Assembly: GCA_003136335.1 (NCBI GenBank)
Contig: PLEA01000563.1
Location: 1-7,153 of the forward strand
Direction of reading: 5' to 3'
Length of the DNA stretch: 7,153 bases
From: Acidobacteriaceae bacterium
Lineage (GTDB): Bacteria > Acidobacteriota > Terriglobia > Terriglobales > SbA1
Under the pieces are notes generated by a model. It was not told where the DNA came from, did no database searches, and saw only the letters and a list, made by a program, of their open reading frames with translations. The position numbers and the translations under genes were made by a program. Of the stretch, positions 7,030 through 7,153 are shown in pieces. Numbering within the stretch: the stretch's first letter is position 1; the number at the start of each line of letters is the position of its first letter.

Positions 7030-7153
7030 ATGCGGACTGGCAAGGACTCTCGTTTGCTGGCGGAACAGCGGCGCCGAAGGATTTCGGATCTCATCGAACA
7101 AAGGGGCCAGATCACCGTTGGAGACCTGGTGGAAAAGTTCTCTATTTCGGCGG
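7030..7153 (+). CDS. DeoR-family transcriptional regulator, N-terminal part (runs off the window)
   Basis: The 41 visible codons from ATG 7030 read MRTGKDSRLLAEQRRRRI, SDLIEQRGQITVGDL and VEKFSISA. This is the standard DeoR opening: L-x-x-E-R-R-x-x-I-x-x-x-(L/I), a short turn, G-x-(V/I)-x-V-x-x-L-(A/V)-x-x-F-x-(V/I)-S, just before the expected VTIRRDL recognition helix, which lies past the edge. The motif GAGGAT at 7017-7022, 7 nt upstream, supports this start. Such regulators are usually repressors of sugar catabolism with a C-terminal domain that senses a sugar phosphate. Divergence from the lyase gene suggests it controls that operon and itself. The family call is good; the ligand is unknown. 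Confidence 0.85.
   Translation, partial: MRTGKDSRLLAEQRRRRISDLIEQRGQITVGDLVEKFSISA

Noticed and set aside
6730..7115. Minus-strand small ORFs in the intergenic region
   Set aside because: They overlap the DeoR start and the lyase leader, show no motif, and lie over repeat and A/T-tract sequence.
1..7153. CRISPR arrays, tRNA or rRNA genes, insertion-sequence ends or attachment sites
   Set aside because: I looked for regular repeats, cloverleaf-like stretches and transposase motifs and saw none; the genes account for nearly all of the window.

Overview
This looks like chromosomal DNA from a moderately GC-rich, free-living Gram-negative bacterium. The twin-arginine export signals, the heparinase II/III-type lyase beside a hexuronate-class transporter, and the protein style are reminiscent of Acidobacteriota (Terriglobia/Solibacter-like soil bacteria). 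That placement is a guess from composition and gene content; no rRNA or marker gene is present.

Layout, left to right. (1) Positions 1-244 (+): a decayed, truncated piece of a zinc-dependent medium-chain alcohol/polyol dehydrogenase. It has an intact structural-zinc motif, at least one clear frameshift, and no Rossmann domain. (2) 296-1834 (+): a Tat-exported protein with a (beta/alpha)-barrel resembling GH42/DUF4832-type glycosidases. (3) 1885-2916 (+): a D-isomer-specific 2-hydroxyacid dehydrogenase with its catalytic Arg/Glu/His present. (4) 2936-4213 (-): an MFS permease of the anion:cation symporter (ExuT/hexuronate-like) type with no ATG start. It converges tail-to-tail on gene 3. (5) 4391-6733 (-): a large Tat-exported heparinase II/III-like polysaccharide lyase, transcribed toward the permease gene and probably co-transcribed with it. 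(6) 6734-7029: a divergent regulatory region with repeats, an AT-rich promoter-like box and a leader hairpin. (7) 7030-7153 (+): the N-terminal helix-turn-helix of a DeoR-family repressor, cut by the window edge.

The genes read as a catabolic island for an acidic (uronate-containing) glycan. The secreted lyase would cut the polymer by beta-elimination, and the exported barrel protein might trim the oligosaccharides. The permease would import the acidic sugar, cytoplasmic oxidoreductases (gene 3, and formerly gene 1) would process it, and the divergent DeoR protein would sense a phosphorylated sugar and control the lyase. The substrate cannot be read from sequence. The enzyme families are known; the combination, the decayed dehydrogenase and the intergenic repeats are what deserve a closer look.
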